A DNA stretch of 64,000 bases from Odontesthes bonariensis (taxonomy: Eukaryota > Chordata > Actinopteri > Atheriniformes > Atherinopsidae). This document shows, piece by piece, positions 22,901 through 34,386 of the stretch (within the stretch, counting starts at the first letter, position 1; each line of letters starts with the position of its first letter). Made by a program: the position numbers and the translations under genes. Location: assembly GCF_027942865.1 (NCBI RefSeq), contig NC_134524.1, positions 19,149,536 through 19,213,535 of the forward strand, read 5' to 3'. The notes under the pieces were generated by a model. That model worked only from the letters and a program-made list of their open reading frames with translations, was not told the DNA's origin and did not search any database.

Positions 22901-24520
22901 AGCCACCCTCAAGGAAACCAATTATTTTGGTCACGACTAACAGACATCACCAGACGCAGAGTACAGACACAATAACATAAAAACTACCGTAAGTTGAAAA
23001 TATTAGGTAAGCCTCTGATTGTTTCACTGTTGCATTCTGGACATCTGCACAATGAAAAGCAGATCTGCTGCATTGGGAAAACAAAACCCAATTTATTGAC
23101 TTTTTTTTACTTGTTAGATGTAAGATGTCCTTTTGCTATATCAAAAGCAGTTGATAAAGTCTTTATGAGACATGAGTGAAATTCTCATTAATAAATAAAT
23201 CATAAGTGTTTAGCCCATTCAGACGCAGTGATGAGACAAAGTATTAAAGTATCACGTTCTCAGACTACTTTCTATGTTGTCATACCACTCAGAATCTTAA
23301 TTTCCCCTGTAAACATTGTCGTGCTTCTGTGGCTTTTTATATTGATTCTCATTTGCCTTTTCCCTGCTACACTGTATCTGATGTGGTAACGATGGGAATT
23401 TCCCCGCTGTGGGGCCAAGGTAGGTTTATGTTATCTCGTATCTTGTTGAGTTGTATACACTGAGCCACACACACACTCCGTAGTTTTTATCTGTAAATGT
23501 AATATTTATTGTCATTAAAGTGCTGTAAAGGGGATGTTCTACCGGTCATAATTATTAGCCTGCAGGGCTTCAGATTATCCACCAGAAGATAAGCAGTGTA
23601 CAGGAGCCAGTACGTTCAAAGCTCCACGTGCTCTCACATAACTAATGTGTACAAGGACTTGCGAATGGGGTGTTTATATTTGCTAAGGCAAAAGTACTTT
23701 AATGAAATATTTTTGCAGCAAGTAATACAGTAGCATTACTAATTACTTTTTACAGGCGGTAATGCTGTAATCGTGGTACTTTCAAAAGCCACTTTACCCC
23801 AACACTGTTCAGACCCATTAGAGGAAAAGTGCAGAGAACTGCACACAGAACTGGAAACCACACTCAATAGTGTGGTAGTTTGGATGATTAAAAACGGGGC
23901 GATGAAGAGATGGATGGATATCCTTTGCCTTGTGGTAATTATTACTGAATTGTAACCAGGTGGAAACATTCTAAAAGATAGTCAGACCAGTCATTCTGTG
24001 GGGTTTTGCTTTTGCTCAATCATTTCTGCACTACTGGAACAGTTTTACAGAAGTTGTTGGGCTATTTCTTGCATCCTGTTTGCGTGATGTACAGTATGAT
24101 GTCATACTAAGAAATTCTTGACATTTGTCAGCACAGACCTTATTTGCATATTCTACCGAGCAACTGCTATCATGGCGCACTCAGTGGAAAAACTAGTGTA
24201 GGGTCTTAAAGTTGTTCTTTTCTTATAACCACGACTATAAATACATTTGAAGATGTATTTTAAATAAGTTAAGTTATAATGAAGACGATAGCAATCACTT
24301 TGGGGGACATTTTCTCTACAGATGACATCAATACAGCACTCTTAAGTTTTCTCTGATTTCTTCTAAAAAGAAAACAACAAATACTAAATGTATTTTTTTT
24401 TTGTTACACTTAGAAGATCTGAATAAGATAAGGTGAGTGGAAATGGTTAAAGTGTATGAAAGAAAATGTTTAAATTCCACTGAAGTGGATCAAAATGTGC
24501 ATATTACCTCAATTCCTCTT
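19933..24520. other. Intergenic or intron of gene B, no firm exon
   Basis: If gene B is intact, its missing exons should lie here or further right. One hydrophobic candidate exon is at 23293-23389. The other frames (21431-21739, 22539-22934) carry no motif. Confidence 0.4.
23293..23389 (+). other. Candidate membrane-anchor exon, phase 2 (unassigned)
   Basis: After a pyrimidine-containing acceptor (CATACCACTCAG) the frame reads ILISPVNIVVLLWLFILILI then CLFPATLYLMW and stop. This would be a strong membrane helix with almost no tail. It needs a donor in phase 2, while exon 3 of gene B ends in phase 1, so direct joining is not possible and an intermediate exon would be required. It may equally be chance. 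Confidence 0.25.
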
Positions 24521-25000
24521 GTTTCAGTCAACACCTCTCACACTGATTGATATTGGTACCACCATTATCGAAGAAATAGAAAATCTTCCACTTCTAAACC
24601 TAAGAGGCAGATTTCTTTGTTTTGCAAAGCCCTGATAACATTCAGGGTAATAAATCTGCCCCTGACAGAATGGAGAAATGGAAACTGGATATCAATCAAA
24701 GCCCATAAACAAACAATGAATACAAGAATGAGGTTACTGGAGTATGTCCCCTGATGCTCCAGACTCTTGCACTAAATGTTTTAGAAGAAACAGGCACCCT
24801 GCTCCACTGTGCATGGGACTGTCCCAAAACGCAAAGTTATTTATTCAAATATGTCAAGTAGAGCAAGTGCCCTGTCACGCTAAATTGTGTATACTTGGCA
24901 TATACCCAGAAGACTTTATGGTCAATTCAAAGCAGCTTATTGATGACTTGATGTGCATCGTGGGGAAGTGAAACAGCTGTACCGCACCTGACCTGACAAA
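24521..25000 (+). mobile_element. L1-type LINE ORF2 C-terminal remnant, frameshifted
   Basis: The frame at 24744-24971 carries the knuckle-like end of fish L1 polymerases. It starts DSCTKCFRR; then, in a neighbouring frame, TGTLLHCAWDCPKTQSY, after which the first frame resumes with CHAKLCILGIYPEDFMVNSK. The spacing Cys-x2-Cys...His...Cys fits the L1 C-terminal motif. It is frameshifted and truncated. Similarity further left and right is not convincing, so borders are approximate. Confidence 0.55.
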
Positions 25001-26470
25001 GACTTAAATGACGGGACTGAAGAAGAGCTCTATCTCATTTTCCTCTTGTCCACCACATTTTTATTCGTCTTCGAAGTCTGTTTAGAAATGGCAATTACTA
25101 AATTACACCCACAAGCAATAAAGCCTATCCTCCCCCGCAGCCCTACTAACTAACCCCTCGATTCAAATCTACAAATGTTACTCAGGATATGCTTTATTAT
25201 TGAAACTTAAAACAAAAGAATTGGATCCAAGATCCATTCGTGAATACCTTCCCAGTCAGATCAGCTCTTTGCAAACTACATCATGGGTTTAAAAAAAGTT
25301 TGTTTGGAACATCTCTGCTGGCATTCTGGATCAAATTCCAAAACCGAGCTTCTAAAACACATATAAACATGTTAGTCCGGTTTAATCATACAAAACTGAA
25401 GCTCCAAAGGCAGGAATAACAAAACCTGATTAATGCGGTTGGGGACTTAATCTCTACCACATGTATACGCTCAACAATATTATACTCAAATGGGCCCAGA
25501 CGCGAAACGATAAAGCGGAAGTGTTATATTAAATAACCTTCAGTAGTTTAAAGACGTCTCTGCAGTGAATTTTGTTGATATTTGTATGCACGATGATCTC
25601 GCACAGAGAAAGTTAGAAGCAGCAGAATGTCTCAAACATTCTGACTGGGGGCAGAATTTTGGGGGGTAAGATAAGTGGTGCAATCCAAATAGATTGACTG
25701 ATTGCTTCCTGGTTATTGCAGTCAGATTGCTTCACACCAGAGATAAAACTGAGGACAGTTTGACTGGTGAACGATGATATTCCTTTAAACTGTTAAGATT
25801 TTTTTCCCCCACACATTATGATTTGTGCTCATAATGACAAATTGAAGCTCAATAAGCGTTGACCCTGTGAATGTAAACTCAGAATGTGTTACAGCTCTGG
25901 CTGTTATGTAGGCTATCAATGCGATTTAAACAATTCGGATGCCTCATTGTGAATCCTGTAAAGATGATATTTTTTTCCATTTATTTGATGCGCTTTGGAG
26001 AGTTTTGACAGGCTGCATGTAAAACCAAAAGGGAAATGTTTAATAGATCAGTCATTTCAATAATAAAAATGAAAGCGCGTGAATTCCAAATCTCGGATTA
26101 ACTGCGCTCATCTCGTTGGGAACAGGAAATATTTAAAGTGAGACGGCTATTTTTGACTTTGGAGCACTTCTTGCTGTTTAGAAAGAAAAAAAAAAGCGAT
26201 GAAACTCTCCCTTCCCAGCTGGTGTGATCGCCCACAACGACGCATATGGCCACAAGAAAGGTTCGACTCAGAAAGAGAATCACTCAAGGTTTACGGCCGC
26301 GCGTTTGTCGTTTTTATTTAGTTCATTCTGAGAAGAACTGACTGACAGGACAGGGTGCTTTTGTGGAACTCTTGCAGCGTAGCTGTAAAGCAGCTCTGTA
26401 AGTGAAAAGAAAAAAAGAGAAGTATCAAACCAGCTTCCTGACAAAGGAAGCTCGAAGTTCATAAAGTTTG
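25001..26470. other. Intergenic, no gene seen
   Basis: A/T-rich sequence. Faint L1-like reading may continue to about 25400 but is too decayed to annotate. Confidence 0.4.
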
Positions 26471-26785
26471 TTCATGAAGCCACTCCGAGGTTGTGGGTTG
26501 CAAGGCCGCGTGACCGTTTTTTTTTTTTTTGTCTTTCTTTCATACAAGCTCCATTCCCCGCCATTGATGCTTCCGTTATCAGCCTTGTCACGCAGCAAGG
26601 ACTAGCGCGTTTCCCCGCCTCTGATTGGTTAAGGCCTAACTCCTGGTTACCTGTCGCTTTAACCCCCTGCTGCACGCTTAGTGCACCGATTATTTTCATT
26701 TCTTTCTTTCTTTTCCCCCCTCACTCCACGGACTGTGCCCGAGTCTTCCTCTTTTATTTGGACGGTTCACCTCGCTTTCATTCTG
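26471..26785 (+). promoter_or_regulatory. Promoter-like segment with first-exon donor
   Basis: This stretch is richer in CpG and C/T than its neighbours. It contains an inverted CCAAT box (GATTGGTTAA, 26623-26632) in a GC-rich setting (CCCCGCCTCTGATTGG), then a pyrimidine-rich block. It ends at a good donor (CATTCTG|GTGAGT, GT at 26786-26787). That is the layout of a TATA-less promoter and an untranslated first exon on the plus strand. It could serve gene C through the exon at 29351. The long open frame crossing it (26491-26967) runs through the donor and is probably chance. Confidence 0.4.
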
Positions 26786-29350
26786 GTGAGTTTAGACGAA
26801 AACTTCCTCCTACAGTAAGCGCAGACTCGTGGCTGTTGGAGGAGGCTGCGCAGGGAATGTTTGCTCTGTACAGTATTGTATTGTTTGGCCGTCGCCGATC
26901 CAGGTGGACAAGCGAGATCGATGTACATTTAAGCGGCGTGACGGATTTTAATAAAAGAATGGATTAGCCCGCATGTCTGCGGTAAATCGGTGTTCCTGTT
27001 CCTGTAAGTGTCGCCTCTCTTGACCGCAGTGCCTGCGCTCCGACCTGCAACCTCCAACATCCAACCTGCATGCTGTATATGAGATGCCTGCTGTTGCTTA
27101 TTCTTAGAGCAGTGCCGCTATTTAAAAGGCACGAATATGTGTTTTGTCTGGCACTGCTTTAAAACTCCTGTGCATGCGCTTTCATGAATAATATTTGTAA
27201 AGAATACGTCGTGCGCAGAGCGCAGTGTGTGGATTTAATAAGAGGAAAACGGTGACGCTTTTCTAGTGTTTTGGGTGTTTTTGTTTTGCTTAATAAAAAA
27301 AACAATAATGGAATGCTTCTGGGAGGTTTTCGTTTGTGTTTTACTATTATTGAAGTGGAAATATTTGGCTCTCAAAGGAAGTTTTTTGCATGTAAAATTT
27401 GCAATCTAACGCTGCCGCTCATTATCATCGTAGGTGCTTTTTTTTTATCTCTTGACCATCATCACTTAAAGTTACAAAGCTCCTCATTGTGAAATACGCA
27501 TATTTGTAGGTTCGTTTTGATCTATTTAAATGGCCCCGCACAGTTTCATTGAACATTCAGTCGCTGCTTTACAAAGGGAACACCTTTATTGTTGCGGGTA
27601 CGGAGCGCAATCTGGCGCAGAAAGCGTTAACGTGCGTAAATATATGGAGGCAATATCTTCAGCAAGGACGTCCGTGCAGCTCCGTGTGTAGTTACAAATG
27701 TGTGGTTGCAGAAATAGAGGGAAAAGGCCTTTGGTTAGTTTGTGGACAACGCTGACAACCCCGTTGTGTTTCACACCGAAAAATGTTTTTTTTTTTTTTT
27801 ACGAGGGACGGGACTAAATAATACCTGTAGGCCTAAGTGTTGAAGAAATGGCAACATTACAAAGTGGTTAAAGTTTCAATGGCATAACTTTTCTTCTTTC
27901 TTTTGTTTATGTGCTGCTGAAGAACATTAAGCTGACAAAACGCAACATGAAATATCTCCAGTTTATAGTGTCTGTATTTAAATGAGTCAAAGTAATTGTA
28001 GGAATCACTGCAATTTTTTAAACTATCATCTGTGTTATTCCAAGTTTTTCAGATTTTTGGGTTATTGCCTGTGTATTCTGTCTGCTGTGGCTCTCTTGAT
28101 TATTTCAATTGAGGCTACAAATGTTACAGACTCAGTGGATTAATCTGTAAACCGGCTCTCGAATTAAAGGTTCATTTGTTCAGACAAAAGTTCAACAGCG
28201 GTTCGCTAGTCTAACCAGAAGCCTTACACCTTAACTTTATTACCCAGTCAATCCCAACAACTTCCAGTGTTGTGTTGGTGGAATTTAAGATCATCAAAGT
28301 AACTTCAGCACATTCGGGGCACAGCATTACGAGGGCTCCTTACACCACATCCGGTTTGGAAGACGCTGTACTCCAAAGATGTTGCTGCTATGTTCATATT
28401 TTAAAAGATACATTTGGCACTTTGTACCTTGCTTTTCAGTGTGTAAAATTGGAAGAAAAGTTATGCAGAGGATGCCCACAGATTAGAAGCTGGATGGTGT
28501 AATCTCAGTACCCTTAACTGTGGCTCTCGGAAATATTGACGAGGCTCTTTCAGTGTTGCATCATCAGTCAAACTAGCTGTAGTCACAACTCAGGGGATCA
28601 CTAAATAACTTTTCAAAAGTCTCCTATAGTGGAGTGTTTCAAATTGGGGGAATGAAGGTGCTTTCTGCCTGCAGAGATGGAGTCCTCACCACAGGAATTG
28701 AGAGGAAGCGCAATTCATTGAGCTCTTTGTGGCTTCTTCTACAGTAAAACATCCCCTGTACAAACATTTCCTAACATTACCTTTTAAAAATTCAAACCTA
28801 GCTCAGAGGAACAGTTGAGACCTGGGTTTATTGAGCCTCTAAACCAAAGAGGAGCCAAGGAAATTACTAATTTCGGCCAATGAATTACGGAGAGTCGTGG
28901 CTCTCTCGAGGTTAAAAAGAAAAAAAGGCCCCACATTTCCCCCCTCCATGTGACATGATGTTCAAAATGAAAATTCAAACCATTGAGGATATCCTTTATT
29001 TTTGTTTTGTGTCAGCACATCCACAATTTCCTCTTTTTTTTTTTAATGCCTTTTATTTTATTACTCTTCATCACACAAAAATCACTTGGATCGATTATCT
29101 CTAGATCTCATTGATGGTTTGTTTCCATAATTTTGATTTACAGTAAGACACAGACTAACCTCCAGTGCTGTGTGTCGATGATTCAGTTGGTTCATATTTT
29201 TGGGTTTTTTTCGTTAAAGAAAATGACTGAAGCCATTTCTATTTTTTTTTTTTCCTTGGGTCAAAGAGCAATTATATATATATATGAATACGCTGTGCAC
29301 ACTGTTGGCATGTGACCATCATCATCATCTGCTGTGTCTTCTGGTCTTAG
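26786..29350. other. Presumed intron or intergenic, no coding exon
   Basis: No domain-bearing frame was seen. Short T-rich runs and a (TA)n tract near 29272 are present. Confidence 0.4.
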
Positions 29351-29492
29351 GTTCTCTGACCTGCCCCCCTCTGCTGTTTCCTTTGGATCAGTTGTCTGAA
29401 AAGTGAAGGAAGTCCTCTGATCTGTCCTGGCATCTGCTGGAGCCGTCGGCAGTCATGTTCCAGTGGGAGAAGCTTCAACAAATTTGTGAAAG
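29351..29492 (+). other. Candidate 5' untranslated exon with a short upstream ORF
   Basis: A TTAG acceptor (29347-29350) and a GTGGGG donor (GT at 29493) enclose 142 bases with one ATG at 29455 opening MFQWEKLQQICE. If spliced to 30268, the acceptor just before the start of gene C, this frame reads RKT and stops at a TGA that overlaps the gene C start codon (ATGA). The donor is weak and the exon is inferred only from its signals. Confidence 0.3.
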
Positions 29493-30273
29493 GTGGGGAT
29501 ATTTAGTCTCTTGGATATCTCAGTTTTTGGGCTCTGGATATAAAAGACAATGTGGAAAAAGTAGAAAATGAAAGTGTACAAATGACTTTATGGGAGCTCT
29601 CGCTGTAGCTCTTTGTACGCTAGTAAAACGACAGAAAACAAACAAACCAAAAAAAAACTTTGGCTTTAATTAAATTCTATAACACTTGAAATGATATTTC
29701 TGCGGGATTTGTTATTATTTGAATATATGCTGTGGTTATAGTTGTGGATAACAGAATCAAATATAAAGCAGCTGCCAAACATGTAGAAAGTTAGGCGTTG
29801 CAGAGAGGAAGGTGCGGTAGAAATGTTCAGATGTCGCCATTCCTGCTTGTCGAAGCTTGTTAAATTTGATCTGCCAGCGTTGTCACACTTTCCCACGATG
29901 ATCAAGGGAAGAAATGGCTTAACCCTCTTTTCATTCCGTCCTTCCTCATTAATCTTCACATAAAGTTACACCCGATTTTTATTTATTTATTTATTTTTTT
30001 TTGACTTTCTGCTGAATTTTCAAAAGTAAAAGACTAAAATATCCAATTTACATAAGTAAATTGCTCGCAGTTCTCTTGCCACTCTGTTAATGCACCTTTG
30101 GCGTCGGTGTCAGCCTCAAGTTTCTCAGTTTCTGTGGAAATGTCTTCCATTCATTTGGGTAGGAACATTTAAGCCCAACCAGTTTGGATAGGGGTCTTTG
30201 ATATTTAATTCATAGAATTGAGTGTGAAGAGCACTTCTTGATCTTATGAAGCTGTCTCTCCTTGTAGGAAAAC

Positions 30274-32468
30274 ATGAGATGGATTCTCAGAGTCCTGATC
30301 TTAATCTCTGGTAGGTTTTCTCTTTTATTTTAGTCTGCTCACACTTCTCTTTAAGATACTGCAAATACGTCTCGGAGTCTTGGTGTCAAACTTGACTGGT
30401 AGTGATTTATTTATTTTATTTTTTTCTTCCCCCTTCTCTCTCCTTTTACAGCCAATCTTCTTGCGAAAGGCTCTCGCACCATCTATGAGGCAAAGGAAAA
30501 CGACAACGTCACCATCGGATGGAGATGTTCGATCAAGACGGACATGACTCTCATCGAGATGATTTGTTTTTTTCACTTGGATATTGATAGGATTTTTTAT
30601 GAAATGATAGAGGGTGTTGAGGTTGTAGACTCTCAGTATCAGCAGTTTGCACGACGAGTTCAGTGTGACAGAGACGCTCTCGGAGAAGGACGGATCAGAC
30701 TTCATCTGTCCAGAGTCACCACGAAGGACTCTGGAAATTACTCCTGTCATGTGGCTGCCAACTATGACAAGATCTCAAAGAGCTGGGTACTCGAGATGTC
30801 TGGTAAGAAGACCCCACAAATACAAATGTCAGTTTTCTTGGTTTGAAAGAAAGACGATAAATACACCACCGTAGCACTACTGTAGAACATAATAGCGCTG
30901 TAACCCCCACAGAGTATTTTCTCCTGAATGTGACTCGGAGCCCTGATGGGAAAAACAGCGACATGTCCGGCAACACACCTGGCAGCGCAACTACTTCAGG
31001 TAAGAAAACGCAACTGTGACAGTCAACCCAGGAAGATCAATATCAAGCAGTAGTCATGATTGCAGTACTTCAAAAAGGCATCGGAGGCAAGACACGAAGC
31101 TGGGGAAATAACCTTTATCTGGAGAGTAGGGGAAACGGACTACGTTAGCGTAGTAAAGGGCACCTCACCGTGACACCCGCCGACGTTTTTGTAGCGCTGC
31201 CTTAGTTTTTAACCACATACAATGCCCTGCAGCGCGCAGGGGAACCTCGTTCTTTGTGAAAATGTCACCACAGAAAGGGATTTCACGACAGAAGAACATA
31301 CGCATCAGATTTTACTTCTGTCGAGATCTAACCAGGCTGAAATTGCAATTTGTTGGTCTTGTAGAGATAACTTTCAAATCAGCCCGCGTCATTTAAGGAG
31401 ACGGCTGGCTCGACTGCAGCTCCATAGGCGTTTACACCTAAGTGATCCTGCTGATATGGTCAACCAGGCCGTCTCCATGGTTACCGAATGATGCACGAGA
31501 GGTGCCGTTTTCATTAAACGATAACGGCATGATTGGTGTGTGTTAAACCTGATTCCATTCTTGAAATGCTCGTCACACCAGCGGGATTTGCTTTGTGCAT
31601 TTTCACAAGCAGAATTGTTACACAAACGCTCCACATTCCATGTTTGATTCATAGGCTATTTTATTCAGTTTTCAATGAAAGGGGGATAAAAATGGGTACA
31701 CCTTTGCCAGAAATGCATATAAACAGGGGCGGACTGGGGAGAAAAAGTGGCCTCGAAAACCATCGGTAAATTAACTCGTTATAATTATCCGGACTAACGA
31801 GATAATTATCTTGTTATCTCGAGAAAACCATCAAAAAAAATTTTATACATACCACGTCCGCTCTGTGTAAGAACATATGTAAGAACATGAAAAGAGATGG
31901 AAGAAGTTAATGCTCAGGTTCTTAAAGTGTCAACATTGTAAAAATGGTCCATTTCAAGTCAAATGACCCGCATTAAACTAGTTTAGTATTGGCAGCAGAA
32001 TCCATTCAAAATACTACAGTAAAAGTTCCTTTTATTCATTTCTGTAGAGTAGACTTTGTAAATATTTCCTTCTTGCGCCTGCTTCAAGTGCTGCTTGAAA
32101 CTGAATGGGTTTCACCTGATTTTAGTCCCAAACACTTGTGCACCATCCTCATGCAGGTGCAGAACATTCACCTGAAGGACCAAAGCATGAAGATGAATGG
32201 AGCAACCCAACCAGAGCTGGAGTAGTCCTGGCTGCTCTAGCTGGGGCAAGTATTCTTTTTTGCGTTGTGTTCCGTTCAGCTCGGGCTCTCAAAAGCAAAA
32301 TTTGTCCACAACAACATGAAGGTATGTATACTGGGAAGAAATCTCTTTGTTTGTTTTTTTGTTTTTTTTTTCTGATTTCAAAGTGTCTGACTCTTGTGTG
32401 TTTGGCCTTTGCGTCTTTTCACTCCTGCAGTTCACACTTTGGATCGAAACTGCACCATTTCCACTTGA
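30274..32468 (+). CDS. Gene C: single V-type Ig transmembrane receptor, 225 aa
   Basis: Five exons: 30274-30310, 30452-30802, 30913-30999, 32157-32321 and 32431-32468. All introns are GT-AG in phase 1, and the total is 678 nt, an exact codon number. Exon 1 encodes a leader (MRWILRVLILIS). Exon 2 is a V-set domain with WRCSIKTDM, MICFF, GRIRLHLSRVTTKDSGNYSC and several charged loops. Exon 3 is a Ser/Gly/Thr stalk with an NVT sequon. Exon 4 adds an acidic stalk and the membrane helix (AGVVLAALAGASILFCVVF). Exon 5 ends the short tail (HTLDRNCTIST). No tyrosine signalling motif is seen. Alignment by eye with gene A (GVEV...QQFARRVQCDRDAL against GVEV...KQFVGRVQNDKDAL) shows the same family. Immune-receptor function is inferred, and the partner is unknown. 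Confidence 0.85.
31735..31850. repeat. Short palindromic MITE fragment (ACGAGATAATTATC)
   Basis: AACTCGTTATAATTATCC, then AACGAGATAATTATCTTG, then TTATCTCGAGAAAAC is a small self-complementary repeat seen widely in fish. It lies in intron 3 of gene C. Borders are approximate. Confidence 0.45.
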
Positions 32469-33378
32469 TGAGGGACCAAGTCACTCAATTTTCACCACAC
32501 GTGCCTCACCGTAATAAGAGCTTTCATCAGAACATTTTCAGAGAAGTTTCATAAAATACGAGAGTGCCTGCAGATGCCAAATGACTTGGCTTCACAATTA
32601 GTCAGCATGAGTAAGAGCAGTGGTTGGCATCTGTTATCTAAAGTATGCCAGTAAGCATATGCTGGCCAGCAGGATTAATGTATAGTCACTAAAGTTATTT
32701 AAAGACTATACATTGATACTAGTAACTTTAGAGCTATTTTTCAAGCTCTGCATCTTTGTGCAAACATTTTTATGCTCTGTTCTTTATTTTCAATCTTGCA
32801 GGAATTCACTGGTCAAGATAAAATTATTTTATCTTCAAATTCTTAAACAACCTCAGCCCAGGTTCTTAAATCGCCTCTCCACGGGTACACTGCCTGGCTG
32901 AAAAAGTGGTTTACTAAAAAAAAAACACAAAAAAAATTTGCACACTACATACTCTTATCTTTGATCACACATCACACATGCACCATGGCATCTTTTCAGG
33001 AAAAACGTAGGCAGTGTGGCGACGTCCATTTGCATAAGGAGCGGCATGAGATCTTCTACTGATGGTGGGAGGCTTGTGCACAGCCTTCTCCAGAACCTCC
33101 CAGACCCAGTAAAGTTGAGGTCTGGACTGTGAAAATGGTGTCTCGTGCTCGCTTCTCTTTCACAGTTTGAGTTCATTAATTTGTTCACTGTCAAACTGGA
33201 ATATGCAGGAATGAAAAAAAAAATCCGTTTATGGAAAACGTGGCCGTTCGTCATATTCAGGTAGTCGGCTTTCTTTCACTTTTGGTTGCTTAAAATGGAC
33301 CTGACCAACTGACACAATCTGACTGCGTTCTTAAGACAAATTTGGTCATTTCAGTGATATCCTTTGAAGTTTTGTTAA
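32469..33378. other. 3' flank of gene C, no gene seen
   Basis: It contains the presumed 3' untranslated region of gene C and unique sequence. The minus-strand frame at 32955-33254 has no recognisable feature. Confidence 0.4.
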
Positions 33379-33386
33379 CTAAACGC

Positions 33387-34378
33387 TAGGGATGGGAATC
33401 GAAAATTGTTTAAATTCCTTGGAATTGGTTGCCAATTTTGCAAACCATTCCCTTATCGATTCCAGTGGGCGTGAATGACGTCACCACGCACGATGCGTAG
33501 CTTACGCGGCTCCAGTGCAGTCAACAGTAAACATGGCGCCCAAGCGGTACAAACGCTCAAAAGTTTGGTTCCACTTGACTAAAAAAAGACGACAACAGAG
33601 CAACTTGCAATACTTGCAAAGTGGATATTTCGTCAAAGGGAGGAAATACTACCAACGTGCAGAAACATTTGCTTACACAGCATGCAATAACTATTGATGA
33701 ATGTCGCGTTTTCGATCCGCTCCGGACTAACGTTAGTGAATCTCAACCCAGCCGCATTGACGTTAGCATGTCCTCGGCTAATACTGCAGGTAACTAACTA
33801 ACAAACACTGCCTATCATGTTAGCGCCATTTGCCTCATTGTAAAAACTGCTATTAGTAACGTTAAATGAATGCCTTCTCATGTATTACATTAGATGGCCA
33901 TCAGACAGAGTCTGACTGGCTCAGAGCCAGAGGGGTGCAGTACCACCTCCAGTTCACGTCTACCTCTAGCTTCTCCTTTCACCGACGCAGGGAAGAGTAA
34001 AATGACCCAGGCCAGGATAGAAGTTTGTGGTAAAAGGCTTGCACCCATTTGCCACAGTAGATGCCTCTGAATGAGGTGAATGTGTTCAATTGTATGCTAA
34101 GTCAGAGATGGTCAAAGTTGCATGTTTCCCTTTAAGTTAACCAGATGTTTCACTCAGTCATTCATTCTCATTATATATTTTCTAGGCAACCCCAGTAGAA
34201 ACCTAAGTACAAAGCCCTAAACAGAGACAGTTTAACTAACATGACTCATGTTACTTCTAAACTAAACAAAGTTGATGCTAATCGACCTGTTTGTTGTCCT
34301 TTCTTTTCCAAATGAGAATCGATAAGGGAATAGAAAATGGAATTGGAATCGTAAAAATCTTATCAATTCCCATCCCTA
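33387..34378 (+). mobile_element. hAT-type transposon, internally deleted (TAGGGATGGGAATCG ends)
   Basis: Ends TAGGGATGGGAATCG (left) and TAGGGATGGGAATTG (inward from the right) are flanked by an 8-bp duplication with one mismatch, CTAAACGC at 33379-33386 and CTAAGCGC at 34379-34386. The 992-bp copy retains only the first transposase exon. It belongs to the Ac-like branch of hAT elements with a BED finger. Confidence 0.9.
33533..33789 (+). pseudogene. BED zinc-finger exon of hAT transposase, frameshifted
   Basis: It starts MAPKRYKRSKVWFHLTKK. After a one-base shift at an A-run (about 33580) the second half of a BED finger follows: ATCNTCKVDISSKGG, then VQKHLLTQHA, supplying the Cys-x2-Cys and His-x4-His ligands. 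Aromatic Trp-Phe precede it as in other BED domains. It ends at a GTAACT donor. The downstream catalytic exons are deleted, so no transposase can be produced. Confidence 0.75.
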
Positions 34379-34386
34379 CTAAGCGC

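Noticed and set aside
26491-26967. 158-codon open frame on the plus strand
   Set aside because: It begins with a low-complexity Phe run, crosses a good splice donor at 26786 and overlaps the promoter-like island. No domain or homologous pattern.
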